Source of the DNA: Erpetoichthys calabaricus
Taxonomy: Eukaryota; Chordata; Cladistia; Polypteriformes; Polypteridae
Direction: 5' to 3'
Assembly (NCBI RefSeq): GCF_900747795.2
Contig: NC_041401.2
Span: forward strand, 61,951,110-62,015,109
Length of the DNA: 64,000 nt
The notes beneath the pieces are model-generated. The model searched no databases. It worked only from the letters and a program-made list of their open reading frames with translations, and was not told the origin of the DNA. Shown piece by piece: positions 39,643 to 49,911 of the stretch. Numbering within the stretch: the stretch's first letter is position 1; each line of letters begins with the position of its first letter. Both the position numbers and the translations under genes were made by a program.

Positions 39643-40148
39643 ACCCTCTATATATGAAATTCTCTTCTTATGATTTACGTACCGATATCAAATGGTCGCT
39701 CATTCATGAACAGCGAAGTCATGACTGAATGAAGTCCATGCACGGACACAGATTAGGTGTGTGAGCTAATCCTTGTTTACGTAGAACAAACCTGCTCCGA
39801 GCAGGTTTGAGGATTAGGATGTGTTGCTATGACAACACATCCAGCAAAAGTTTCGAAAAACCGACAGATCCAGGATCAGGCCAAATTGTCAACAATTACA
39901 TCCGGTTAAACAAGTAATCCACGTACGAAAAATACCCCCTTGGTTATGTGGCACCGTGTTTTGTGTCTCATTACTGTTTGGCAGCTAATTAAAGAAAAAG
40001 AAACAACTAAGGGGCCTGAATGAAGTTAATTAAAATTAAAGCAAAAGAAGTTAATTAGCAGCAAAAACTAATGAAGAAGATGGTTAGAATGAAAACCTGC
40101 AGCCACTGCGGCCCTCCAGGACTTGAGTTTGCCACCTCTGCTCTAAGC

Positions 40149-40999
40149 AGACAATCTGATTGCTGTACCTGCTGGAACAAGGTTTGGTTTCCCTTTGGTA
40201 GGAGCTGGCCGTATCACAGGGGGTCTGTGTCCTTTTAGGATTTAATGTGAATAATAATTCTAATAGTTTTTCATGACTCTTTAAAGATGGACCGAATTGA
40301 ATGATTTCTTTCATAAGAGTGAATGCATACAACCTTGAAATCATCTTTAAGCAATAATCTGTCCAACTATTTCTAAAGTCAGTGTCCATGACAGAGTTAA
40401 TGGAAGCAGAAATCCAACCCTAGAACAGCAGACGTACAGCAGGAAGCGACACGTTGACGGTAGGAGAGGGGTTTACTTTGGGCCAAAACACTGTCCATTT
40501 CACAAATACAATTTTTAAGGTGGATGTGACACAATCCATCATCTTGTTTAAGGCACTGGATCTGTAAGCATGTTTTTAAAATTATTGATGAGTGTCCAAA
40601 ATGATAAAATAACTGTGTGGGTAAAAGAGCCTGAATAAATGGAGAGTACGGCCATTTTGCAAGTAAACAATGAACCATACGCTTCTCCCTCTTCCTTCCT
40701 ATTTTTCACAATTGAAATGCGCCAATGGGTAAATGAAAACTATGCTTACTGAGAGTGAATGATTCCAAGTGAGATATTCTGCAATGTGTGCATAGAACTG
40801 GGCAGTGGTCCAAAAGGGACTCTTGTACCCATTAATATGACGTGCAGTTTGTTACAAAAAAAACTTTTTTTCGACTTAAAAGATGGCTGAGTAGTTTTCT
40901 AATTAATCTAAAAGTAATTTAATTGCTCACCTACTGAAGATATATGTTAGATTGTCTTGTCCATTTTCATTCACCTTCTAACCTCTTTAATTCAGTTAA
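40149..40999. other. intronic, nothing recognised
   Basis: No gene or repeat seen. Confidence 0.4.
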
Positions 41000-41307
41000 G
41001 GGTGCGTGTGAACCCCTAGTTATCCCAGCAATATCAGACACAAGGTGAGAATCATCCCAGGTCGTAATGCTAATCCTTCACAGAGCACACTCTTGTTCAT
41101 GCTCTCACTCACCTAAAATCTGACAATTTAGTGTGGCCAATTAACCTAATCTGTAAATCTGTCAGATGTCGGAGGAAAACTGAGTAAAGGGAGGAAAACC
41201 TATACAGACACAGGAAGAATGTGCAAACTCCACAGACACTGCACAGGCGGGGATTTGAACTCAGAACCTGGCAGCTGTGCTCACGATTGGGTCACCATGC
41301 TGCCCTA
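41000..41307 (-). mobile_element. old tRNA-derived SINE
   Basis: In the minus sense: GGCAGCATGGTGACCCAATC head, B-box-like GAGTTCAAATCCCC and GTTTGCACATTCTTCCTG body. Diverged from the younger copies. Confidence 0.6.
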
Positions 41308-41599
41308 GAGAGGTTCCTACTGCTTCTAATTTGGGGTCTGAAAGAATCCTGCATTTTGTGAAGCAGACTTAAATCTACCCCATTAATCTCCATTTAGTGA
41401 CCCCCCCCCCCCATAAAACTTTGTTATATCTATATGATATGAAGAGTCCTGTTGATTTTAACACCAAAAGGCTGAAACATTGACAAAGTAAGTTATACGT
41501 CATCATCAGTCACCTGTGAGTCTGGAAACAAGCATGAAGCCTGTGATAACCTCCATGTGTTTTATAAATCCATTTAGTCCTTCATTTGTTCTGAAGTAA

Positions 41600-41600
<1 letters not shown>

Positions 41601-41694
<94 letters not shown>
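41601..41694. repeat. (GATA)n microsatellite
   Basis: About 23 TAGA units without interruption. Confidence 0.98.
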
Positions 41695-41830
41695 CTTTAT
41701 TAATCCCAAGGGGAAATTCACATACTCCTGCAGCAGCATACTGATACAAAAAAACAATATTAAATTAAAGAGTAATAAAAATGTACGTAAAAACAGACAA
41801 TAACTTTGAATAATGTTAAGGTTTACCCCC
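41695..41830 (-). mobile_element. fish LINE/SINE 3' tail attached to (GATA)n
   Basis: CTTTATTAATCCCAAGGGGA then AATTCAC next to (GATA)n is a common fish retroposon 3' end in reverse orientation. The rest of the element is not recognisable. Confidence 0.5.
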
Positions 41831-42788
41831 TCAAAGATCTCAAAGATCCTCTAGCCTGAGTTTAGATTCCATGCCTGATCATGAGGTGCTTGTATGTTCT
41901 CTCTGTCATGGATTTCCCTCTCATATCTCCAAAGATGTGCTTATTAGGTTCATTAGTGACTCTAAACTGTCCTCATATAGATATGAGTCGGCCCCTTTGA
42001 TGGACTGGCGTCCCATTCTGGGCTGTTCACAGCCTTTTGTCACATCCTGCTAGACTCTAATTTTGACTTGTTCACCCCCCCAGTCCCCATTGTCTTGGTT
42101 AAACAGTTCTCTGGTAGCTTGGACATACAACAGTGCTCATCTGGTTCAACTGCAGCCAATCATAAAGTTATAGGTCCTATTTGTTCTAAAATGTGCCCCT
42201 CTGCTTTACACCATAATCTGTGCCTCCTGTTTCATTATTTGTTCTTTTAGAGTGTAACTCACACAGAAATTCTGCAAACAACACCTTGTAGATTTGTCCC
42301 GAAGCATTTCACCTAACTCTTTAAATTTGGCTTACAGAATTGACAGCATGACCTTAGCTAAGGTATCTGCTCCCACCCCAGCTCTGGATGAGAACTTATT
42401 CACTCACTGGGAATGCCACACACTGCATGCCACACTGTCCCTTGTACAAACCCTCCTGTTCACTGCTCTAATGTGTGAGTCTCTAGAATGACTTTGTTCT
42501 TAGTTGGTTTTAAGGTGACCAGTTGGTGCTCCTCAGTCCTGCCTTTCAAAGCCATTGTCCAAATCAAAATTGGCTGACACACCTAACTCAATAAGTACTT
42601 CCTACCCTGCACTTGATATTCAGGTGTAGCGTTACTAGGATGTCATTCTGGGGTGAGCATGTGGATGTACATGCAGGCAACTGATTTTTCATTGGGTTGA
42701 CATATTACTTTTTAGGGAGGGCATCGCCACACCCCCTACAAGTCACAGTAACAGTCTCCACCTGTATGGACTGGAGACTTTCCCCATA
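41831..42788. other. intronic, mostly unrecognised
   Basis: A SINE tail-like piece lies at 41,990-42,030 (TGGACTGGCGTCCCATTCTG). Otherwise nothing seen. Confidence 0.4.
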
Positions 42789-43567
42789 AGAGGTCACGAC
42801 TGTAATTCATTCCGAAACTCTGGACGCGACCCGATTTGGTCGCGACCCGAATGTAATTTCCCCATAAGATTGTATGTAAGTACAATTAATCCATTCCAGA
42901 CCGTACGAACTGTATGTACATATATATATTTTTTAAACACAAAAATAGTTAATTACTGTATACCATAGAATGCACAGTGTAATAGTAAAGTAAATGTAAA
43001 AACATTGAATAACAGAGAAAACTAACATTGTAAGAGTTCGCACTAGACCTTTACGAACTGCTTGCTGTAAACTTTTTTTTTTTAAGCACAGGGAAAAAAA
43101 AATAAATGCCACTTCTCTTGCGAAACTTTTCACACCATCCTCTACTGGCTTTAAATTCCTCACCTTCGCCACTCGAAAAAGGATTTTATTTTTTTAGCAA
43201 ATCGCCATGAATCTTCCTGGCTTTCGCGCATATAATCGCCTCGCTTACGCTATCCCCTGCAAGTTGCTTCTCATTCAACCACACTAGCTACAGTTTTTCC
43301 ACCTCTTCCAGCATCTGAGGCCTCTGCTTGGTTAACATTATAACTCCTTTTGAAACATCAGCTGCTTTGTTAGGCTCTGTATACGCAAACAAAACAGAAT
43401 GGGGAATCAATGGTGCGTACGAACGCACGTGGGGAAACTGGCCGCCAGTGTTTTTGTTTGCCACCAGAGCGTGTGGTCGTGAACAGATGGCAAATTTTTT
43501 GCAAACTTTTTTGATCGTAACCCGATTTGTACGTGTTCGGAAACGTTCGTGACCAGAGGTTCTACTG
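42789..43567 (-). mobile_element. Tigger/pogo-type transposon relic
   Basis: The right end, read on the minus strand, is CAGTAGAACCTCTGGTCACG, and the left end holds AGAGGTCACGACTGTAATTC. Minus-strand peptide EFKASRGWCEKFRKRSG (about 43,110-43,160) matches the CENP-B-type DNA-binding domain of Tigger transposases. The rest is decayed. Confidence 0.65.
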
Positions 43568-45462
43568 ATGTGATCCTCCAGTTCTCTTTTAAAACACGGC
43601 CCAGTCACTTCCTCCACACATTCAGGTAGCTAATAGAAGCCAAATTTGTGTTCAAACTGAAGTCACATCACTTAGTAGGCTCATTAGCACTGATATTTCA
43701 AAATTGGGGAATAGAATGTAGTGGCTAAGGAGTGTGAGTCTCACTTTATGAATATCTTTCTCCATTCCAGCAATTCATACAGAAAAGAAATTACATGGAA
43801 TGGAGGTTCAGTGAAGGAAAAAAAAAAACTGGTAAAGTTTACATTTTATTTTTCCTCTCAAAATGTCTGCTCATGCCAGTACTTTTAAGATGCTACATAT
43901 AATAAGGATGAGCTCCACTGCTACTGTGCATTGAGTAGTTTAAAAAACAAGATGGAGATGAAAAAGTCACACAGAGTTGCTGCAGGCGTCACTAAGGAAC
44001 AGAGCTGCGGAGCCCTTGGGGAGAGACAGGCAAATCGTTCATCAAATGGTTTGTTTGCCACAGCATTTCTCCTTTTACCGCGATAAAGAACAGCCTAGGA
44101 CTAAGCACTGATGTGAGTGTCTGGTTAAAAATAGCTTCCATTACCATATCCAGCAAGAAGAACATTGTACTTCAAGAGCCGAACGAGACAACAAAGGTCT
44201 TCATACTGAATGGCTGCAAGTCACACTGAAATGCATCAAACCCAGCCCACACTAGAGGCAGCTGACAGAGCACAGGGGCACCTGTCGTGCCCAGCAGGTA
44301 TAAGGCAGTTTAAGGCACGTTCTTTTGTGTCTTGGTAAGTAGGCCATGGCTTATAAAAACCTGTAACCATTGAGCTCTGTTAATAGCAGCGTTTCCAGTG
44401 CTAAGCAACAACTCAACACACAGCTGGTATGTCAGAGAGGGGGAAATGGAATGGGCAAATACCAGAAAGGCGCCATACGCAGTACTCAGTGGCACCAGTT
44501 TAAAAGGTGTTTAAGACGATTTTATGTGCCTCATGTATGGGTGTAAAAGCACAAGGTTCAATCTGCACAAGCATGCACTTAATATTCCTGGGCTCTAACT
44601 CCAGAAAAATACAACTAAGCCATTGTAGAAGAGGTCGAAACGTTTAGCAGTAATAGTAGTATTGTCATGTGTAGAGAGAAATTCTTCTTTGCATGGGTGA
44701 CCATGCAACACCTCAAACTGCTTTCTGGTGCCACGACTAAGAATGTATTAAATGTAATTGTCAAAAAATAAACTGGTTTCCATTTTTTTCAGCCAGTAAA
44801 AGCACATCTTGCTGTCCATGGAAAGCAGGCTGTAATATTGGATGGGTACACACCGTCTACAGCTGAAAGTGCAAAAGCAAGATGAGAAAACGGATAAATA
44901 ACTTGTACACTTATGTGCTTCTATGTGTACATGTAACTTGTATGCTTGTCCTGTAACACGATATGTGTAGATAGCGCTTTGAGTACTGAGGAAAGCGCTA
45001 TATAAATGTAATGAATTATTATTATTATTATTATTATTTTGAATAAACACTTTGTCTTCACTGGGAATTAGTTTTCCTTGCTTTTCTACATCAAGAACGT
45101 TTTAACTTTTTTTCTCAAGGTTGCTCTAGACCAAATGGCATATGCTTGACCATGAGTAAAAGCTGGCGACAATAAATAAACACCAAATAATAGCTAAAGC
45201 TTGTAGAGTGGTGAAGATGGGGGAAATGGCACACATGCTTGCACACCAATAGGTAGCATGAAAAAGAACGCAGCAATATGGTTATAAAAACACATCTGCA
45301 TCACCTTTAAAATCGGTATGTTGTACACCAGCTGTCCAAACTGGAGTATCTGACATGGGCGTACTACTATCTAAATATTCACTGTATTCATTTCTGCATG
45401 CTGCACACTGCTACACTTCAAGATGTTGCGTAGGTTTATGCTGTACGCTGTTTGTGAATGTA
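43568..45462. other. intronic, two short LINE/SINE tails
   Basis: 44,650-44,740 resembles an inverted LINE 3' end (TATTGTCATGTGTAGAG). 44,965-45,038 is GCGCTTTGAGTACTGAGGAA then AGCGCTATATAAATG and (ATT)n, a retroposon tail also seen reversed at 60,184-60,246. The remainder is unrecognised. Confidence 0.45.
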
Positions 45463-47049
45463 CAGTGAGGAACATAAGTATTTGAACACCCTGTGATTTT
45501 GCAAATTCTCCCACTTAGAAATCATGGAGGGGTATGAAATTCACATTGTAGGTGCATTCCCACTGTGAGAGACAGAATGTAAAAAAAAAATTCAGGAAAT
45601 CACATTGTATGATTTGTACAGAATTTATTTGTATTGCACTGCTGCACATAAGTATTTGAACAGCTGGCAATCAGCAAGAATTCTGGCTCTCAAAGACCTG
45701 TTACTCTGCCTTTAAGAAGTCCACCTCTACTCCACTTAGTAATCTTAATTAGTAGCACCTGTCTGAGCTCTTTAAAGACACCTGTCCACCTCACAGTCAG
45801 TCAGACTCCAACTACTACCATAGGCAAGACCACAGAGATGTCAAAACACACCAGAGACAAAATTGTGGACCTCCACAAGACTGGAAAGGGCTACGGGGCA
45901 ATTGCCAAGCAGCTTGGTGAAAATAGATCAACTGTTGGAGCAATTGTCAGAAAATGGAAGAGGCTAAGGACGACTGTCAGTCTCCCACGGACTGGGGCTC
46001 CATGCAAGATCTCACCTCGTGGGGTATCACAGATGATAAGAAAGGTGAGGAATCAGCCCAGAACTACACGGGAGGAGCTGGTCAATGACATGAAGAGAGC
46101 TGGGACCACAGTTTCAAAGGTCACTGTCGGTAGAACACTATGCCGTCATGGTTTCAAATCACGCATTGCACGGAAGGTTCCCCTGCTCAAGTCATCACAT
46201 GTCCAGGCCCGTCTGAAGTTTGCCAATGACCATCTGGATGATCCAGATGAGGCATGGGAGAAAGTCATGTGGTCAGATGAGACCAAAATAGAACTTTTTG
46301 GTCTAAACTTCACTCGCCGTGTTTGGAGGAAAAAGAAGGAGGAGTTGCATCCCAAGAACACCATCCCTACTGTGAAGCATGGGGGTGGAAACATCATGCT
46401 TTAGGGGTGCTTTTCTGCAACGGGGACAAGACGACTGCACTGTATTAAGGAGAGGATGAATGGGGCCATGTATTGTGAGATTTTGAGCAACAACTTCCTT
46501 CCCTCAGTCAGAGCACTGAAGATGGGTCGTGGCTGGGTCTTCCCACATGACAATGACCCAAAGCACACAGCCAGGATAACCAAGGAGTGGCTCCGTAAGA
46601 AGCATATCAAGGTTCTGGAGTGGCCTAGCCAGTCTCCAGACCTAAATCCAATCGAATATCTTTGGAGGGAGCTGAAACTCTGTGTTGCTCAGTGCCAGCC
46701 CCTGAACCTGACAGATCTAGAGGAGATCTGTGTGGAGGAGTGGGCCAAAATCCCTCTTGCAGTGTGTGCAAACCTGGTCAAGAACGTTTGACCTCTGTAA
46801 TTGCAAACAAAGGCTTCTGTACCAAATATTAACACTGATTTTCTCAGGTGTTCAAATACTTATGTGCAGCAGTGCAATACAAACAAATTCTGTACAAATC
46901 ATACAATGTGATTTCTGGAATTTTTTTTTAAACATTCTGTCTTTCACAGTGGGAATGCACCTACAATGTGAATTTCAGAACCCTCCATGATTTCTAAGTG
47001 GGAGAACTTGCAAAATTGCAGGGTGTTCAAATACTTATGTTCCTCACTG
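45463..47049 (+). mobile_element. Tc1-like transposon, nearly intact, IR/DR type
   Basis: 1,587 bp between TA duplications (45,461-45,462; 47,050-47,051). Inverted repeats of about 210 bp start CAGTGAGGAACATAAGTATT. The outer motif CATAAGTATTTGAACA recurs near the inner edge of each arm, which is the IR/DR arrangement of active fish Tc1 elements. The arms are still very similar, so it is young compared with the other DNA elements here. Confidence 0.95.
45838..46791 (+). pseudogene. Tc1 transposase, full length with one in-frame stop
   Basis: 318 codons from [20 protein letters not shown] to NLVKNV. The paired HTH N-terminus runs to about residue 110. Catalytic DD34E: Asp in [11 protein letters not shown], Asp in NDPKHTA and Glu in [11 protein letters not shown]. 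The only visible break is a TAG at 46,402-46,404, where the family has Trp (MLWGCFSA). No frameshift was seen. Confidence 0.95.
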
Positions 47050-47051
47050 TA

Positions 47052-48717
47052 TATGCGAGATTCAAATTTGTGAAATCTGAGCAGTAAATAGATTTTGCAT
47101 AAAAACACACATACACAAAAGGCATGACCATATAATTTTCCGTGTTCTATCCATTCCATGGTCTCTGAGACAATTTGAACTGTCCGTCATTTATTCATTA
47201 TTACGTTTAAAGCAAATATATAAAGGCACTATACAGACAGAAGAAATGTTAGAACTTTAATGCAACAATGAAATCCACAATATATTTTTTTTATGCAGCA
47301 CTAACACCAGCCAGCCCACCATTTTGTTCAGGCGTATCACATGCCTGCTAATTATTGAGTCTTTGATTCATCAAATCTGGTGGAACAGAGGACATATTTG
47401 GACCCTTGGACTATCCATAAGAGGGGAAAAACAGTTACTTCTCTGAAAATAAAAAGTCCATAAAATAGGCAAAGCTGTAATTGTTGAATCAGATATGTGG
47501 TACAATCCAAGGCATACATTATGAAGGTTTTATGAATGAAAGGTTGTCTTTTAACTTCTTTTTAGTTTCTCCAAGAGCAATTGACTGTCATTTATTTATT
47601 CATTTTCCAAAGTCTTCTTTGACCCTGTCCCGTTCTGTTATGTGTTACAGTGGGTAGATCTGTTTGTGTATCCATGTACTGTATACATGTAGGCAGTCTA
47701 CTCCTGCCTTTACATACACACTGACATATTAGTGTACTATTTTTTGTAAAACATAACATACGTTAAGCGATTCAATGATTTTAAAAATTCTCTGTCGTGA
47801 CCCTAAATTTGAAGCATGGCTTTGTTAAATTGATTTTTTTTAATTTACTAACCTATAGCTTGGATATTTTGTCCTTTCCCTTTGTCACATACTTAATAAT
47901 ATGCTTTTATTCATGTAACACCTTTCCCATTCTCAAAGTGATCAGTCTTTTTCTCTTTAATGTTCTGTTGAAATAATTGCATTGCTAGTACCTAGTTTTA
48001 TGTACAAAAATATCATTACTACCCAATACTGGAATGTAAAAGGCTTTATAGATAAAAGACACAGTGTCTGGTAAAATATATATGAAAACTTCAAATATAT
48101 CACAGAAGCTTAGTTTTGGTTTCCTTACTGAAGTTCAGCACACTTTAATGGTGCACATACATATTTTTCTACTCCTCTGTTGACGTTCTTTATGGGCAGA
48201 CAATAGGACTGAAAAAAATTGTGTAAGATGGCCACTAGATCAGTGCAGTGACCTACTTAGAACTTGGCAATGAAGTACACTAGTATGCACCTTGACTGGG
48301 GCTAGTTTAAAGTCACCATAAAAGCTGCTACCAGATCTTGGATTATGTTTGAAGACCCCATGCCAATCTGCCAATTAATTCAAAGAATGCTTATATTAAT
48401 AATAATGTTTTATATATATACAGATTCATTTTAAAAGTAGTACAGACAAAGCATTAAGGTAAAAACCATCCCTATGTGACTGGTTTAACTGTAAGTTCGG
48501 TAGTTTTCAAGTAGGAGTTATTTCTACACATATTAATTTGTCACATGAAATTGTGTTGTAAAGTGGAGCATATTTTATGTTTTTTAAAATATCTATGTCA
48601 GTCTTGCATTTCAAAATAGAGCTAATGGATACTGGGTCACAGTGTTAAAAAAAGCCTTAAAATTTACCAAAACTTGTGTCCACTTTAAAGTAGAAAAAGT
48701 TTCCAATTAAGAAAACT
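47052..48717. other. intronic, nothing recognised
   Basis: AT-rich, without gene or repeat signals that I can name. Confidence 0.4.
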
Positions 48718-49442
48718 GTGAGGCTCTGTGCTGCCACTCTGCCTATGCTAAGACATCCGTACTAAACTTACTAAACTTCATCGTGAATAAAACTAAATGT
48801 ATGCTTTTAATATCTGTTCAGTTCTTGTCCCTTGATTGAATGCTACAATCTTTTTCTCGTTAGATCACAAAGCACAACACATGCATGTTGATTACTGAGG
48901 GACAGCAGGCAATATCTTTGCAAAATAACATAATAAGCTTCTGTATAATGAAAGACTGTGAGTGAGGGTAAGTGTGCATTTTTTTCAGTTGTTATTAACT
49001 AGTTATCAACAGAACAGAGTCAGGAATTGACATCTTGGCATCAACATTAAATGTCAATAATGGTGCTTGGTGAATCCGAGGTGAACCCACAACCCTGGCC
49101 CAGAAGGGTACCACAGAAGATGAGAAGTTAGGTGAAGCACACTGCTGGCCTACTTTTAAAATGGCTGAATCTCACAACAATGTTTTGCTTTTTTTCTTCC
49201 CATCTTAAAACATCATGGATACACTGATTTGAAATATGTGCACAATATCAAGACGCTGATCAATACTCAATAACATTTTTGGTTTGAAAAACTGACATAT
49301 TCAGTAAGTTATAATGCTTTTTTCACATTGGGAACCCGGTACTCATGGGCTCCATTATAAAACAAAGAGCAGGTTAGTTCTTTTCTAAAACATAAAATAT
49401 GTTTCAGTTTAAAACACAATTCCATACAACAAATTATGCTCT
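48718..49442 (+). repeat. duplicated segment, copy 1
   Basis: Aligns by eye, in the same orientation, with 57,876-59,052. Anchors: AATATCTTTGCAAAATAACA (48,912), CATCAACATTAAATGTCAAT (49,036), AAGACGCTGATCAATACT (49,251). Both copies begin with a SINE-head remnant (CACTCTGCCTAT). Confidence 0.75.
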
Positions 49443-49497
49443 AAGGTATTTCCATAATTGACAGATGACGGGCTACTGGGAGGACAGTGTGGGCATA

Positions 49498-49647
49498 TTA
49501 AGAGTGCCAGCCGTTTCCCTTCAGGGGTGCCATGCCTCTCTTCGCGCTGAAATGGAAGTGCCACAACCCGTGACAAATGAAAGTAACGGTGACCACGCAA
49601 AGAGAGTAGCAAAAAAGCAGAATGGTCATCTTAAAGAGGGTAATCAT
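49498..49647 (-). CDS. candidate 49-aa hydrophobic microprotein
   Basis: The ORF opens MITLFKMTILLFCYSLCVVT, continues as a hydrophobic stretch to residue 24, then a His/Lys-rich tail (HGLWHFHFSAKRG ... NGWHS) and TAA. The N-terminus would act as a signal anchor or signal peptide. A good acceptor (AGGCTTTCAG, exon edge 49,672) lies 25 nt upstream of the ATG. A CpG-rich exon with a GTAAGC donor lies just beyond (49,800). I do not recognise the protein. It could be a real small gene, a non-coding RNA with a chance ORF, or an alternative first part of a neighbour. Confidence 0.35.
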   Translation of the reverse strand: MITLFKMTILLFCYSLCVVTVTFICHGLWHFHFSAKRGMAPLKGNGWHS

Positions 49648-49799
49648 CACAACAATTAAGGAATGAACGGCCCTGAAAGCCTAACTATATTTTTTTGTAC
49701 AATGAACAAACCAATAAATACAGATTCTTAAACTAGGCGCTCAGTGAGACGTAAGGCATGCAATTAAAGCCCGGCTGCTAACGAGCTAATACGGCTTAC

Positions 49800-49890
49800 C
49801 TTTGGCTACCCTTAAAAGAAAAGCGCGAAGCTACCTGCCTGAGGGCGTCGACCCTTTTGAAAATGTGATGGGAAAGGCGGCAAAGCGCCA
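49800..49890 (-). other. candidate untranslated first exon and promoter
   Basis: In the minus sense a CpG-rich sequence ends GGGTAGCCAAAG with donor GTAAGC at 49,799. An ATTAACCAATAGAATCG CCAAT box lies upstream (about 49,895-49,911), with a pyrimidine-rich CTTTGCCGCCTTTCCC that could hold the start site. The spacing fits a compact promoter for the 49.5-kb ORF, with a 127-nt intron. Confidence 0.4.
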
Positions 49891-49911
49891 GGAACGAGCG
49901 ATTCTATTGGT

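Larger units (their letters stand above)
38156..39939. mobile_element. PIF/Harbinger transposon with two decayed genes
   Basis: Terminal inverted repeats GGGGGTATTTTCCGTACGT and ACGTACGAAAAATACCCCC. As is usual for the family, it has a transposase gene (minus, right half) and a Myb/SANT-like gene (plus, left half), here pointing towards each other. Flanking triplets CTG/TTG are an imperfect 3-bp target duplication. Confidence 0.88.
37671..40140. mobile_element. hAT-type MITE hosting a Harbinger element
   Basis: Exact 8-bp duplication CTCTAAGC at 37,663-37,670 and 40,141-40,148. The ends CAGGGGTGGAAAACTCCAGT and the complement of CAGAGGTGGCAAACTCAAGT are inverted. Without the 1.78-kb insertion the element would be about 690 bp, similar to its relatives at 29,277 and 62,185. 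Confidence 0.9.

Noticed and set aside
41601-41694. CRISPR-like or satellite array
   Set aside because: A simple tetranucleotide microsatellite with no spacers. No CRISPR, bacterial operon or phage signal anywhere in the window.
45838-46791. Domesticated transposase gene
   Set aside because: Intact inverted arms, TA duplications and an in-frame stop show an ordinary Tc1 copy, not a host-adopted gene.
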